NCBI RefSeq assembly: GCF_001540865.1
Contig: NC_033641.1
Location: 1,122,810 to 1,186,809 of the forward strand
From: Ananas comosus
Taxonomy: Eukaryota; Streptophyta; Magnoliopsida; Poales; Bromeliaceae
Reading direction: 5' to 3'
Length of the DNA stretch: 64,000 bases
Positions 11,991 through 23,161 of this stretch are shown piece by piece. The translations under genes and the position numbers were made by a program. The first letter of the stretch is position 1. The number at the start of each line of letters is the position of its first letter. A model generated the notes under the pieces. It was not told the origin of the DNA and searched no databases. It saw only the letters and a list, made by a program, of their open reading frames with translations.

Positions 11991-12235
11991 AGTTAACTCT
12001 CCTACACTTCTATGTGAAAAGCTTTATATATACATATATTTATATATGTATATATAAAATTAAATGCTAGCTCTAATTATAAGCAATCAATGTGGTAATT
12101 GAATGAAGTAGAGATTCACCAGTATATATGAACAAGAACACTTGGCAATAGGGAGATATGGTATTCAATAAAGTGAGAGATTATAAAAGATTTGGAGTGT
12201 TCAATTATGCATTCACATCTACTTTTTGACTCTCA
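11991..12235 (-). promoter_or_regulatory. promoter of DEFL gene 2 with TATA box and W-box
   Basis: Minus-strand TATATATAAAGC ends about 33 nt before the ATG (12021..12032). The block shared with genes 3-7 follows: ggtaattgaatgaagt, gagatatggtatt, ttataaaagatttg and ctactttttgactctc. The W-box TTGACT is at 12226..12231. W-boxes are bound by WRKY factors, so pathogen-responsive control is a reasonable inference. Confidence 0.6.
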
Positions 12236-12299
12236 ATTAATTCATTAACAAAACTTTAAAAAAGAAAAATGTTGCCCATTTTAACACTTTCACGTGTGC

Positions 12300-13800
12300 G
12301 TGGATTGGCAAATTAATTTAGTTTTAATAGAGATAATGGTAATTATATGTTTAAGCAAATTATTGAACAAATTAAGGTACCATAGCTAGAGTCTATGATA
12401 CTTTAGTAATCAAACTAGCTAATGAATCTTATTTGGCTCAAATTTTTGAATTTAAGATCATGCCAAGTTGGTGGTAAATTATAGTATGGGTGTTATAGTT
12501 CGAAGATCATCGATCAAATTAATGACATGGTTTTCTGTGACTTCGGGATAGAGTGTTCATTTTGGGGACTTAGTCTACATTTGGATGTCAGAATAAGTTA
12601 TGAAATAATAACTTATTCTGTGTGAAAAACTTCTAGTGTGATTGAAAGCAAAGAGTTTAACTTTTGCTTAGCAAAAAATCTCGACACCTATAATTTGATA
12701 TGATAGCATATTTAATTAGCTTTATCACAAAAAAATGACACGAAGGTTGAATATGATATCCCATTCTAAGCATTTGATTGCATTTAATTCTAATCTACCA
12801 AATATTATAAATTTCTTAAGTAAATTAAAAAGATATACCAAGTAAAATATTCACACATCCAAACATGGCCTTGACGTGTAAAAATAAAATAGCAGGAACT
12901 CTTGTAATATACCAACTATGTTAACTAGAAAATATATATGTTTTTTGTATTTTTTAGTAAATTTTTGGAAAAGTTATCCTTTTCAGCTCAAATTCAAAAA
13001 AGATTCATGGTAGTAACAAGGATTTATTTAATTTGCTACATTCTGTTCAATATTAATGTTTTTACACGTAGTTCTCGTCGATCGTATGAAATTTTGCATG
13101 ATTTATTATGGACCGCAATCCTATTCAACTTATTGGACTTATCTAATTCAACTTATTAGTCTGACGAACCTATTATTACGGGACAAGAAATTAGACATAT
13201 TTTAGACAATAATAAATAGCGAACATGTCTCTCCCTCTCTCTCGCTGGAACCCTCATGAATGGAGAGCCTTAGTTACTATACACAAAAAGTTCAAATTGG
13301 AGGTGTAGACCATGGGGTGGATAGAAATTTTAAAAAGTTTAAAATTTTGATTGAACTCAAAATTTAAATAAAATTTAAAAATATTAAATTTAAATCTTAA
13401 AATTAATGTTAATAATTTTTTTGGCTTGTATTATTATAAATCTTTTGGGTATTAGATATGGTATCAAAGCTAATTCTAAAACCCTTCATCTTGTAAAGTC
13501 ATGGATTCTATCCCTAATATAGATCGTTGGCGCTAACCAATAATTTCAAACGCTCAAGCTATTAGAAAAGGACAACTAATCCACTTGTAGTGTACAGACG
13601 CAACGCTCACGAGTATCAATTGTGACTGTGCCCAGTCAACCTCTGGTATATATGTAGCTTTTGTGGGCAGCTCATAAGCTTCGATTATAAATCTGCCTAA
13701 ATCGACCTCTACTACATAGGTACGTAGGATGCTGGCCAACATATACCTTTGATATTCAAAAGGGTAAATTTTGGAATTATATAATACGCGGTAAAAGAAT
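12300..13800. other. intergenic DNA between DEFL genes 2 and 3
   Basis: No coding region seen. A single copy of the repeat found at 490..985 lies at about 13100..13225 (ggaccgcaatcctattcaac ... ttacgggacaagaaattaga). The rest is AT-rich and unassigned. Confidence 0.5.
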
Positions 13801-14059
13801 TAGTTGTTTTAAATTATTTAACATACTGTAAGAGAGAGAGAGAGAGAGAGAGAGAATCAAACCCAAAAGTATAATGTTATACCATTGACTTATACATGCA
13901 TAATAAAAGCATAGGTTCTGTCTCCAATATCTATCTTTCTCATTTATGACAACTTAACTTGAACATGGATAAATCAAGAGCTTATACACTTCTCTTTCTT
14001 ATTCAATTTGTTCCTTTCCTCCCACAAAGGGGAAACATTAAGCTAGTAACTAACTTAAG

Positions 14060-15144
14060 CTATATATGAACTTTTGATTCTAATGCCTTTTTACCACATA
14101 TGTAACAATAGCATTTGCTCCAAAACCCCTTGCAAATACCACCATGGTAGCTATTGAGGAAGCAAAGCGCCGTGCAAATCGGATTTATGCATGGCCCAGG
14201 ATACAATATGAGTTTCTTCTCACACTTTTCATCACCCTCGTCATCACCGTTTCCACCATCACCCTTGTCACTACCACCCTTGTCACCACCTTTTCCATTA
14301 CCCTTGTCATCACCTTTTCCATCACCCTTGTCATCACCCTTTCCACCATCACTCTTGTCATCACCGTTCACTATCTCTGCAAGCAAACCATTTTCAACAA
14401 ACATATATGTATATAAAGTTAGATGCAAAACATGCTTTCACAAGAAGCACTTCCATTTATGTGAATATATTAATCTTAAGCTTAAACTGGTTTTGAAAGT
14501 TCTTGTATGTTATATAACATTAACATATATAGTTTCTCATGAGAACTACAAGCACCCATATATACCCCCCCATAATGAAGTATATATATAAGCTCCATTA
14601 AGGGACTTACATTGTTTGCATGTAGTTGTAATTGTGTTGTAGTTTTATTTACATGCTAAATCAATTACATGAATGTTTGATTGATGAATTTGAATCCAAA
14701 TGCTATAGTTGGAACTGCAAAATAAAATGCAATTGCAGCAATTAGGCTACATGTGGATTGTCCACAGTTTGAACTGCAGTATTGGGAGATTGAAATTTTT
14801 AAACAAGAGGTAAGCCTACCTTTCTAGGCGCATTTCAAACAAAAAATATATTTTTTCTTCTGCATTAGAGGTAATCTCACCACGCTATAAGTAGAGTGAC
14901 AAAGTTTGTAAACACTATTTTTAATTGCATGCAACCAAACATATTATTTACAACTACAGTGATTTCGACCACATCTAATCAAGCAATATACGTAATAGCT
15001 GCAATTGCTGCATTTTCAACTATACTGCATACACAATTAGATTCAACCCAAGGCTCCTTAAAAGAGGTGTGGAGACTCAATACCTATGGATAGAGAGACC
15101 ATCAACAAGCATACAAAAATAATTGCTATACTTTTTCTATACAT
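14060..15144 (-). CDS. DEFL gene 3: defensin-like peptide with charged G/D/K linker
   Basis: Minus-strand exons 15084..15144 and 14060..14376, phase 1 (donor G|gtattg, acceptor ttgcag|AG), 125 aa. The signal peptide begins MYRKSIAIIFVCLLMVSLS. Between it and the cysteine domain lies a linker of about 50 residues built from imperfect DDKGDGKG units, rich in Asp, Lys and Gly and nearly charge-balanced. The domain then follows C-x10-C-x4-C-x3-C-x9-C-x6-C-x-C-x2-C with eight cysteines, CTALC and CYC pairs and gamma-core GGIC, and a tail CGKKALESKVHI. The linker DNA is a minisatellite of caccctt/gtcatcacc units. DEFL gene 4 in the duplicated segment is its closest relative. The linker might be a cleaved pro-region, an ion-binding segment or a neutral spacer; the sequence does not decide. 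Confidence 0.84.
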
Positions 15145-15353
15145 AGCTAACTTTCTTAATCATATATATTTGCTATAACATAATAGAGAGCCCTCCATAT
15201 ATATACCTCTAAGTATGAAAAAAATTAATGTGGTAATTGAATGAAGTGCATTTATGAGAAAAGTTGATACATTAATTGTAGTGAGATATGATATTTCATA
15301 AAGTGAGATTATAGAAGATTTGTGGCATTTACATAAGCTTCTACTTTTTGACT
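15145..15353 (-). promoter_or_regulatory. promoter of DEFL gene 3
   Basis: Minus-strand TATATATATGG about 50 nt before the ATG (near 15195) and W-box TTGACT at 15348..15353, 204 nt upstream. The shared stretches ggtaattgaatgaagtgcat and gagatatgatattt lie between them. A MITE-like stretch (ttggttctcaaact, family M5) starts about 100 nt beyond the W-box. Confidence 0.6.
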
Positions 15354-15819
15354 CTCTTAGTAGTTCGTTGACTATGCTAAAATGTTAAACAAGTAGTTTG
15401 TTGACAATAGAAAAATTTTAAAAACTTTGTTTATTTAGAAATGGCTAAATTATATATAGCTTTGGTTCTCAAACTATGAAACAAGTGATATTTTGGTTCT
15501 CAAACTTTAATTTATTGTAATTCGTGTATCAAATTTCTTAAATTGTTGTAAACTTGCTGATTCTCTCTAATTCTTTCACATGTAGATCTTTTTTAAAACA
15601 AATTTATGAGGGTGTCATTCTCTCTTATTTACTACCTTTGAAAAGCTTGATGACTATTGCATAACAAAATTTCTCTTATTTACTACCTTTGAAAAGCTTG
15701 ATGAACTATTGCATAACAAAATTTATCCTATATATTGGATAATGTGTCTTGAATTTAAATGACATCGAATGCTTGTTTTGATTTTGATCTAATTTGAAGA
15801 GAAGTGAATTGTCTCTTAA

Positions 15820-16008
15820 GTGAGAAAGCTTTAGTCAAGTTAGATATAAATGAATTATCTGATCCAAATTGAAAGTTTAGGAAAAACTTAACATGGCATG
15901 TGAGACACATTATCCAATATGAGAAAGCTTTAGTCAAGTTAGATATAAATGAATTATCTGATCCAAATTGAAAGTTTAGGAAAAACTTAACATGGCATGT
16001 GAGACACA
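15820..16008. repeat. local tandem duplication
   Basis: An 85-90 nt unit (gagaaagctttagtcaagtt ... catgtgagacac) is present twice in near-identical form at 15820..15906 and 15921..16008. Copy B of the segmental duplication has it once (23371..23459), so the repeat arose after the segmental duplication. A second doublet (actacctttgaaaagcttga) is at about 15630 and 15680. Confidence 0.85.
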
Positions 16009-16040
<32 letters not shown>

Positions 16041-16147
16041 GAAGAAGAAGAAAAAGAAGACGAAGAATTACCATACTACATATCAGCTTATATATGCATA
16101 ATATAAAAGTATAGAGTTAACATATCCCCAATCCCAAATCTTCTTCT

Positions 16148-16460
16148 CTCACTGCTTGTTACAATAGGTAATTAGTTCACCAGTACTAATAACTCATTGG
16201 GCTCACATTATTTATCCAAAATGCGTAGTTATTATCACTAAGCCCTTAATTCTTATAATTCCATACATAATTTTTTAGATCATAAGGTGATGTGAGACCT
16301 TTCTCACATGCACTTTCAGCTGATAAGTCAGCTTAATTTGTAACCAAATATAATAATCCGATCAACCAGCAGTAATAACTCGTTGTATCCAAATTAGCTC
16401 AAAATGTTTAAGTTTAGTTATTATTACTATATCGTTTGCCCTTATAATTCCTTTGCCATC
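16148..16460 (-). mobile_element. degenerate TRIM-like element
   Basis: Two direct repeats (about 16148..16260 and 16358..16450) share accag(t)actaataactcattg, ccaaaatg and ttattatcactaa..cccttaattcttataattcc. Between them is a short part with gatgtgagacctttctcac. Copy B has the same structure at 23590..23850, interrupted by a CACTA insertion. Confidence 0.45.
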
Positions 16461-16900
16461 CAATTGGGAGCGATTGAGGCATAATTTACTCTTTTCCTCG
16501 TGTCTTCATCTCTATGCCTCTCTTTTAATTTTTTTCTTCGTCGCCTCTTTATATATTTCTCTCTCTTTTCTTTCATGATCCATATTCTCTCTCTGTCTCT
16601 CTTTTTCTCTATCTTCCACCCCTTCTATCTTCTCCTTTTCTTTCTCATCAAGCTCTTTGCTACATATGCAAGGGATGTGTGTATATAGTTCTCTCTTCAT
16701 GGTGTTTGTGCTAGCTTTAGGCTTGTTGTGTTGCCTCGCCTTTATTATATTGATAAATATTTCTGAGCATACTCTTCTTATAATGATCTTTTCAGTAGCA
16801 TGATATCGATCAGAGTCAATTTCAAACACCTTTGTCTTGCAAGGTTGTGGGTCTAAATCCTACTTTTGATACTTAATAAGTTAAAATCCTTTATTATATA

Positions 16901-17492
16901 TGTTGGAAATAATAGGCAGCAGAAACTTACAAACCGGATAGCCAACGTATCCGGGAACCGTAATCGGATCGGGTTGCTCGTTTTACAAGCCTTCTTGGAT
17001 CGTCCTTGTCTCGATGCTTCTAGATCTTCCACGTTTCTCGTCTTCTTCCACGCGTACGCCTTACGTCACGGAACGGATCGCCTTACGTCACGGATGCCAA
17101 TCGGAGAGGGCTACCAGAGTCCTCTCCTATGTCCACACCCTAAAATCCCGGGAACGTAGGTGGAAATCCCAGAGAGGAAGAAGAGAGAGAGAAGAAGGAA
17201 GATTTTGTGGATTCTCAAATTAGATCGTATTATTTTTCTGTCGTTCCTACGGGAGAAAACAGGGGCGTATATATAGAATAACGGAACCCCTAAATATCCT
17301 GAATCTCATTGGGGTTAGGATTGGGATATTTATTAACATATAATAAATATCCATTATAAGATATATTTCTTAACTGATAAGAAATATATAATTTATACTT
17401 ATCCTAAACTTATTAGGATAAATCATGATCCACATCTTATGTGGATCGGGTTTAATCATAACCCGCCAATGTGGACAAACCAAATGGCAACA
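16901..17492. mobile_element. solo LTR with 5-bp target duplication
   Basis: Starts TGTTGGAAATAATAGG, ends AAATGGCAACA, and is flanked on both sides by atata (16896..16900 and 17493..17497). Copy B lacks it at the matching place (about 27060), which fixes both ends. It contains no ORF of interest. This is the remnant left when the two LTRs of an element recombine. Confidence 0.85.
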
Positions 17493-18340
17493 ATATAATA
17501 ATTTAAATCTCGTTTCCTACCTCCCCTATCAATTTCTCATTCCATTTATATCCATCATGTACATAAATAAAATGTGTTAGTACATATTCTTTAGCCCCTT
17601 TCATACTAAATAGATCCTTTGGATAACATATGACATAAGTTTGCATCTTAGGGTGACAATGGGCTATACTCCGCGCCTGTTTGAGGTGTCAACCAGCTAG
17701 GTTTTAGTGCCCATTATTATAGGCTGTGTTCACTGAGTGCCAGCAAGATATCAGCATGATAAACAACCTACCAATACCGTAGATCAAAATTCTATTTTCT
17801 TTAAAATTAGCCTATAATAATCTTAATAAAATGAAAATGATTTGATAAAAATATAAAATAAGCAATTGTAATATATTGGTGCAAAAAAAAAAAAAAATTT
17901 ACAATATTGTGTGTCAGCACAGGTCTTTTTTTTTTTTTTACTGGAATGCATTAACATGCATGGCACGGTATGCACCATGCAATACTTTACTGGTTTTGGT
18001 AGATATGCACGATCTCATGCTATGACACTTAAATCCATGTTGTATATGTGTAGTAACTTTTACCACTTTCATAGGTTTTTGTTGAGAGTAGGGCTGGCAA
18101 ATGAACGAGCAAACCAGTGTATTTTACAAGAAGCTAGACTCGAAATTAAGTAAGTCGNTTTACCTCAAACTTAAACAAATTTGAATAACTTAAAAAAAAT
18201 TGAATGTAGATGAAAAAAAATTTAAATTCAACGTATTTAATATGTTGTAATATTTTGGGTATGGATTTTTATTGTATCTGATCCGAAACCGAAACTGACC
18301 GAAACCCAAATTTATTTTATGTTATATACTATATATATAA

Positions 18341-18588
18341 AGAGTTGGGCCAGAATACTATTAACAATATTTGCCTCCTTTTGTCATTAAGTTTTTAGCA
18401 TTTGGATCAATTCCTTTGATCATTTATAGCCATTGGATTAAATATTATAACTAGTGGGGACCAGCCAACCCTAAGGGAACCACTCAATTCTAAAAGATTA
18501 ATGTCATCCTAACCCTACAATTTTTTATCCAAGGGTAAAAACTTGATAGCAAAAGGGGTCAAATATTATCAATAGCATTTCAGCCCAA

Positions 18589-18593
<5 letters not shown>
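18341..18593. mobile_element. MITE (family M2)
   Basis: Inverted ends agagttgggccagaatact and gcatttcagcccaactct, with internal parts tttggatcaattcctt and cattggattaaa shared with 29465..29718 (opposite orientation) and 33986..34206. Flanked by TA and CT microsatellites. Confidence 0.65.

Positions 18594-18672
<79 letters not shown>
18590..18672. repeat. (CT)n/(TA)n compound microsatellite
   Basis: A long CT tract followed by TA repeats next to an M2 MITE. The same arrangement recurs at 34203..34278 beside another M2 copy, so the microsatellite seems to travel with or form at the MITE end. Confidence 0.9.
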
Positions 18673-18675
<3 letters not shown>

Positions 18676-18936
18676 ATATTTTAATTATATGTAGGCTGAG
18701 TGAGTAATCTGAATTTTATTAAAATTGGGCCAATGTTGCTGGCCCATAAAAACAAACCCATTGAATTATACATGCATAATATAAAAGCATAAGTTTTGTC
18801 TCCAATATTTATCTTTATCATTTGTGACAATCTCAACTTGAACATGGAAATCGAGAGCTTATACACTTCACTTTCTTATTCAATTTGTTCCTTTCCTCCC
18901 ACAAAGGGGAAACATTAAGCTAGTAACCAACTTAAG

Positions 18937-20005
18937 CTATATATGAACCTTTGATTCTAATGTCTTTTTACCACATATGTAACAATAACATTTGTTCCAA
19001 AATCCCTTGCAAATACCACCATGGTACATATTGATGAAGCAAAGTGTCGTGCAAATCGGATTTATGCATGGCCCAGGGTACAGTATGAGTCTCTTCTCAC
19101 ATTTTTCATCACCCTCGTCATCACCCTTTCCACCATCACCTTTGTCACCACCACCCTTGTCATCACCCTTTCCATCACTCTTGTCACCACCCTTGTCATC
19201 ACCCTTTCCACCGTCACCCTTGTCATCACCCTTCACTGTCTCTGCAAGCAAACCATTTTCAACAAACATATGTGTATATATAGTTAGATGCAAAACATGC
19301 TTTTATAAGAAGCACTTCCATTTATGTGCATATATATTAATTTTAAGCTCAAACTGGTTTTTTTCTTTTATGTTATATACCATTAGCATATATAGTTTCT
19401 CATGAGAACTACAAGCACCCATATACATCCCCCATAATGAAATATATAAGCTCCTTTTAGGTACTTACATTGTTTGCATGTAGTTGTAATTGTGTTGTAT
19501 TTTTATTTACATGCTAATTCAATTACATGAGTGTTTGTTTGATGAATTTGAATTCAAATGCTATAGTTGGAACTGCATAATATGACACAATTGCAGCAAC
19601 TAGGCTACACCTGAATTTTCCACAGTTTGAACTGCAGTATTGGGAGACTGAGATTTTTAAACAAGATGTAAGCCTACCTTTCTAAGCGCATTTCAAACAA
19701 AAAATATACATTTTCTTCTGCATTAGAGTTAATCTCGCCGCGCTAACAATAAGTAGAGTGATAAAGTTTGTAAACACTACTTTGAATTGCATGCAACCAA
19801 ACATATTATTTACAACTGCAATGATTTCGACCGCATCCAATCAAGCAATATGCATAATAGCTGCAATTGCTGCATTTTCAACTACATGCATACATAATTA
19901 GATTCAACCCAAGGCTCCTTAAAAGAGGTGTAGAGACTCAATACCTATGGATAGAGAGACCATCAACAAGCATACAAAAATAATTGCTATACTTTTTCTA
20001 CCCAT
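18937..20005 (-). CDS. DEFL gene 4: defensin-like peptide with charged G/D/K linker
   Basis: Minus-strand exons 19945..20005 and 18937..19241, phase 1 (donor G|gtattg, acceptor ttgcag|AG), 121 aa. The signal peptide starts MGRKSIAIIFVCLLMVSLS. A GDDKGDGG-type linker of about 46 residues precedes an eight-cysteine domain with the same spacing as gene 3 (C-x10-C-x4-C-x3-C-x9-C-x6-C-x-C-x2-C; gamma-core GGIC). Against gene 3 the cysteine domain differs by a handful of substitutions, while the linker differs by whole repeat units, so the linker changes mainly by slippage. It was created by the segmental duplication and both copies keep open frames. Confidence 0.84.
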
Positions 20006-20213
20006 AGTTAACTTTCTTAGTAATATATATCTTCCATAACATAATAGAGAGCCCTCTATATATATACCTCTAAGTATGGGATAAATTAATGTGGTAATTG
20101 AATGAAGTGCATTACAAGAAAAGTTGATACATTAATTATAGTGAGATATGATATTTCTAAAAGTAAGATTATAGAAGATTTGTGGCATTTACATAAGCTT
20201 CTACTTTTTGACT
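20006..20213 (-). promoter_or_regulatory. promoter of DEFL gene 4
   Basis: TATATATAGAG on the minus strand about 50 nt before the ATG (near 20055), and W-box TTGACT at 20208..20213, 203 nt upstream. The block is almost identical to that of gene 3. The copia element 20426..23161 starts 213 nt beyond the W-box. Confidence 0.6.
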
Positions 20214-20425
20214 CTCTTAGTAGTTCGTTGACTATGCTAAAATGTTAAAAAGTAGTCTGTTGACAATAGAAAAATTAAAAAAAAAACTTTGTTTATTTAG
20301 AAATGGCTAAATTATAGCTTTGGTTCTCAAATTATGAGACACGTGATATTTTGGTCCTCAAACTTTAATTTATTATAATTCATGGATCAAATTTCTTAAA
20401 TTATTGTAAATTTGTTGATTCTCTC

Positions 20426-21068
20426 TGTTGGGAATCCGGTACTCGCTCCGGTACTGGATCTTGTGAATCCGCAACAGATTGTTAGGATTCCGCAACGAAA
20501 ACGTCGAATCCGGTTTTCACCATAAACCCGTCTCCTCAGCAGAAGCTGATACAATCATAAAAGAGAAAAATATGCAGGTAAAATAAGATTCAATTAAATA
20601 AGAGAATATTACACTTGATTCCTCTTCTATACAGAGTAGCTACAATCCGAGCCCTCTTTCTGAATCTCTTCTACCCTTCTCTCGTCTTCTATAAACTCAA
20701 AAGAAGACTTCTCTTGTTGGTACACCCGTGCACTAGGTGCATCAACTCTTTAACTCTCTCTCTCTCTTTTTCTCTCTCTCGTACGGCACATCCCAAAGGC
20801 TCCAGCCGTACTCCCTAAAAAATAAACCCATCAAGAGCTATTTACAAAGCTCCACCAAAACGTACCCCAATCCTAATATATTTAGAATTTCTACTCCAAT
20901 AAATATTTAAATCTTAATTGATTTATCTCCAATAGATTTAAATATTTATTCTAATCTAATTAGATTTATACTCTAATTAATATTTAAATCTTAATTTATC
21001 TCCAACATATTTAAATATTAATTCTTATCCAAATAGGATTCAACTACAAATCTAACCAAATTCTAACA
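20426..21068 (-). repeat. 3' LTR of the copia element
   Basis: 643 bp, begins TG and ends CA on the plus strand. It ends in repeated atttaaatctt/tccaatagatttaa segments. Confidence 0.88.
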
Positions 21069-21441
21069 ATCTTTATCCTGGTTGGATTTGTAATCTTCAA
21101 CCGCTACGTCGAGCTTACCATGCAAGCTCCACCTTAAGCTTATCTCCTCCGCTCGATGTCGCCGCATCCGTCGCTCCGCCTCGAGCGACTGCACCTCCGC
21201 GAACTTTTGGAACCCAAATCGTCTTTGTTTCCGTTCTGACTGTGCTCCCATTCAGAACGTACAAGTTCCCACGCTTGTTCGCCTCGCACACGACTCGATC
21301 TCACTTTCGAACCCTCATAGCTCCACCTGAAGCCGAAATATCACAACCCTTCGAGTCCAACGCGCCTAACGAGATTAAATTTCGCTTCAATGCAGGAACA
21401 TGTAGAACACCCATCAGCGTCCTCACGACCCCATCGTGCAT

Positions 21442-21645
21442 TCAGATCTTCACTGTGCCGACTCCCAAAACTTTGCACGCCGTCCCGTTCACCATCAGAG
21501 CTTTTCCACCTTTGATCGCCTTATAGGTGGCAAAAGACTCCTTCTCTGGGCAGACGTGAAAGAAACACGCCGAATCGAGCACCCACGCATCATCCAAAAT
21601 TTTCGCACCTCCGGTCGCCTCATACAGTACATCAGAATCGATCAT
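21442..21645 (-). pseudogene. copia protease-region fragment
   Basis: The minus-strand frame contains AWVLDSACFFHVCPEKES, the usual place of the copia aspartic protease motif W-(V/I)-LDSG/A-x-x-H, followed by FATYK and KVLGVGTVKI as in plant copia polyproteins. It stops shortly after, where the rest of pol has been deleted. Ala stands where Gly is common after DS. Confidence 0.75.
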
Positions 21646-21728
21646 CTCCGACTCTGCCGCCTACGCCACTGCTGTTATCGCCTCGTCCTGGTTCACGACA
21701 GTTTTCTCCTTCTGTCGCTTTAACTCCT

Positions 21729-22466
21729 TCAGATCATTCTGAAGTTTTCGACAATTGCGCTTGATATGCCCTTTCCTGTGACAGTAAAAGCACTCCACCT
21801 CGGATAGTGGCTTCTTCTGTCGATCTCCGGTCGCCAATATATTGTTGCCTCCTTCTTCGCTCTCACCACCAAAGCAGTATCCCGGCTCTGCGTGCCGGAC
21901 TCCTGAGTCATCTTCCGCATCTCGTTCGACAGAAGCGCCGCCGTGACCGCCTCCACGCTCATGATCTCCTTGCCATAAAGTAACATGGTCACTAGATGCT
22001 CATATGTCGTCGGTAGCGAAGATAGTAAAATCAGCGCCTTATCTTCGTCATCCAGATTGACTCCGATGCTAGTCAATTGGGCCACCACCTTGTTGAACTC
22101 GTTCAGATGCTCATGTAGGCTTACCGCTTCTTGCATCCGCAGCGTAAACAGTCGCTGCTTCAGATACAACCTGTTCGTCAAGGATTTGGTCATATACAGA
22201 TTTTCTAATTTCTTCCACAACTTCGCCGGTGTCGTCTTGCTGGCTACGTTTTAAAGAACCTCATCTGCTAATAATAGATGAAGCGTACTCAGCACCTTCT
22301 GCTCCATCTTCGTCCATGCCGCATCCGTGACCTCCGCCGGCTTCGCCTCCATCCCGTTCAACGCCTCGTCCAACTCTTGTTGTACGAGGATTGCTCGTAC
22401 TTTAATTTGCCATAATCCGAAATTATTCTTGCCGTCGAACTTCTCGATTTCGAATTTCGTGGCCAT
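21729..22466 (-). pseudogene. copia gag, broken by a stop and a frameshift
   Basis: The first likely start is MATKFEIEKFDGKNNF at 22466. The plant copia gag features FDGKNNFGLW and LWKKLENLYMTKSLTNRLYL follow. An in-frame TAA at 22251..22253 stands where a codon before NVASKT is expected. After KKEAT the frame shifts: the CCHC zinc knuckle CFYCHRKGHIKRNC is readable only in another frame (reverse of about 21749..21793). The copy is therefore not able to make intact Gag. Confidence 0.85.
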
Positions 22467-22515
22467 CTTCGTCGATCTCTCCCTCGGATTGATAAACTTC
22501 AGCTCTAATACCAAT

Positions 22516-23161
22516 TGTTGGGAATCTGGTACTCGCTCCGGTACCGGATCTTGTGAATCCGCAATAGATTGTTGGGATTCCGCATTAGAAACGTCGAATC
22601 GGGTTTTCACCATAAAGCCGTCTCCTCAGCAGAAGCTGATACAATCATAAAAGAGAAAAATATGCAGGTAAAATAAGATTCAATTAAATAAGAGAAGATT
22701 ACACCAGACTCCTCTTCTGTACAGATCTAGTAGCTACAACCCGAGCCCTCTTTCTGCATCTCTTCTACCCTTCTCTCGTCTTCTATAAACTCAAAAGAAG
22801 ACTTCTCTTGTTGGTACACCCGTGCACTAGGTGCATCAACTCTTTAGCTCTCTCTCTCTTTTTCTCTCTCTCGTACGACACATCCCAAAGGCTCTAGCCA
22901 TACTCCCCTAAAAAACAAACCTATCAAGAGCTATTTATAAAGCTCCACCAAAACGTACCACAATCCTAATATATTTAGAATTTCTACTCCAATAAATATT
23001 TAAATCTTAATTGATTTATCTCCAATAGATTTAAATATTTATTCTAATCTAATTAGATTTATACTCTAATTAATATTTAAATCTTAATTTATCTCCAACA
23101 GATTTAAATATTAATTCTTATCCAAATAGGATTCAACTATAAATCTAACCAAATCCTAACA
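22516..23161 (-). repeat. 5' LTR of the copia element
   Basis: 646 bp direct repeat of 20426..21068. Differences are visible within the first 110 bases (for example ggaatctgg against ggaatccgg). Confidence 0.88.

Larger units (their letters stand above)
13875..18090. repeat. segmental duplication, copy A
   Basis: This stretch is collinear with 18755..27235: both contain the exon 2, intron, exon 1 and promoter of a DEFL gene, then the same flanking DNA. Copy A differs by a solo LTR at 16901..17492, a local duplication around 15820..16008 and an extra stretch at about 17560..17990. Copy B lacks these and carries three other insertions. The similarity is high over the gene part and the order is unchanged. 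Confidence 0.85.
20426..23161 (-). mobile_element. internally deleted Ty1-copia retrotransposon
   Basis: Two LTRs (20426..21068 and 22516..23161, TGTTGGGAATC...CTAACA) flank a 1447 bp interior. The target duplication is ctctc (20421..20425 and 23162..23166). The primer-binding site, on the minus strand directly after the 5' LTR, reads attggtattagagct (reverse of 22501..22515) and fits initiator-Met tRNA. The interior codes on the minus strand for gag and the start of protease only; integrase, reverse transcriptase and RNase H are missing. The LTRs differ at several sites, so insertion is not very recent. It could only have moved with help from a complete relative. Confidence 0.92.

Noticed and set aside
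14144..14591. Plus-strand S/P-rich and T/L/V-rich frames opposite DEFL gene 3 (and the same at 18992..19405)
   Set aside because: They arise from the repetitive linker of the minus-strand genes and have no supporting start, splice or family signal.
15755..16009. Minus-strand frame with a repeated MCLTCHVKFF segment, at first sight a repeat protein
   Set aside because: The repeat is the local tandem duplication of non-coding DNA; copy B has the unit once and no such frame.
22251..22613. Gag start at 22613
   Set aside because: That ATG lies inside the LTR (22516..23161) upstream of the primer-binding site; the first internal start is at 22466.
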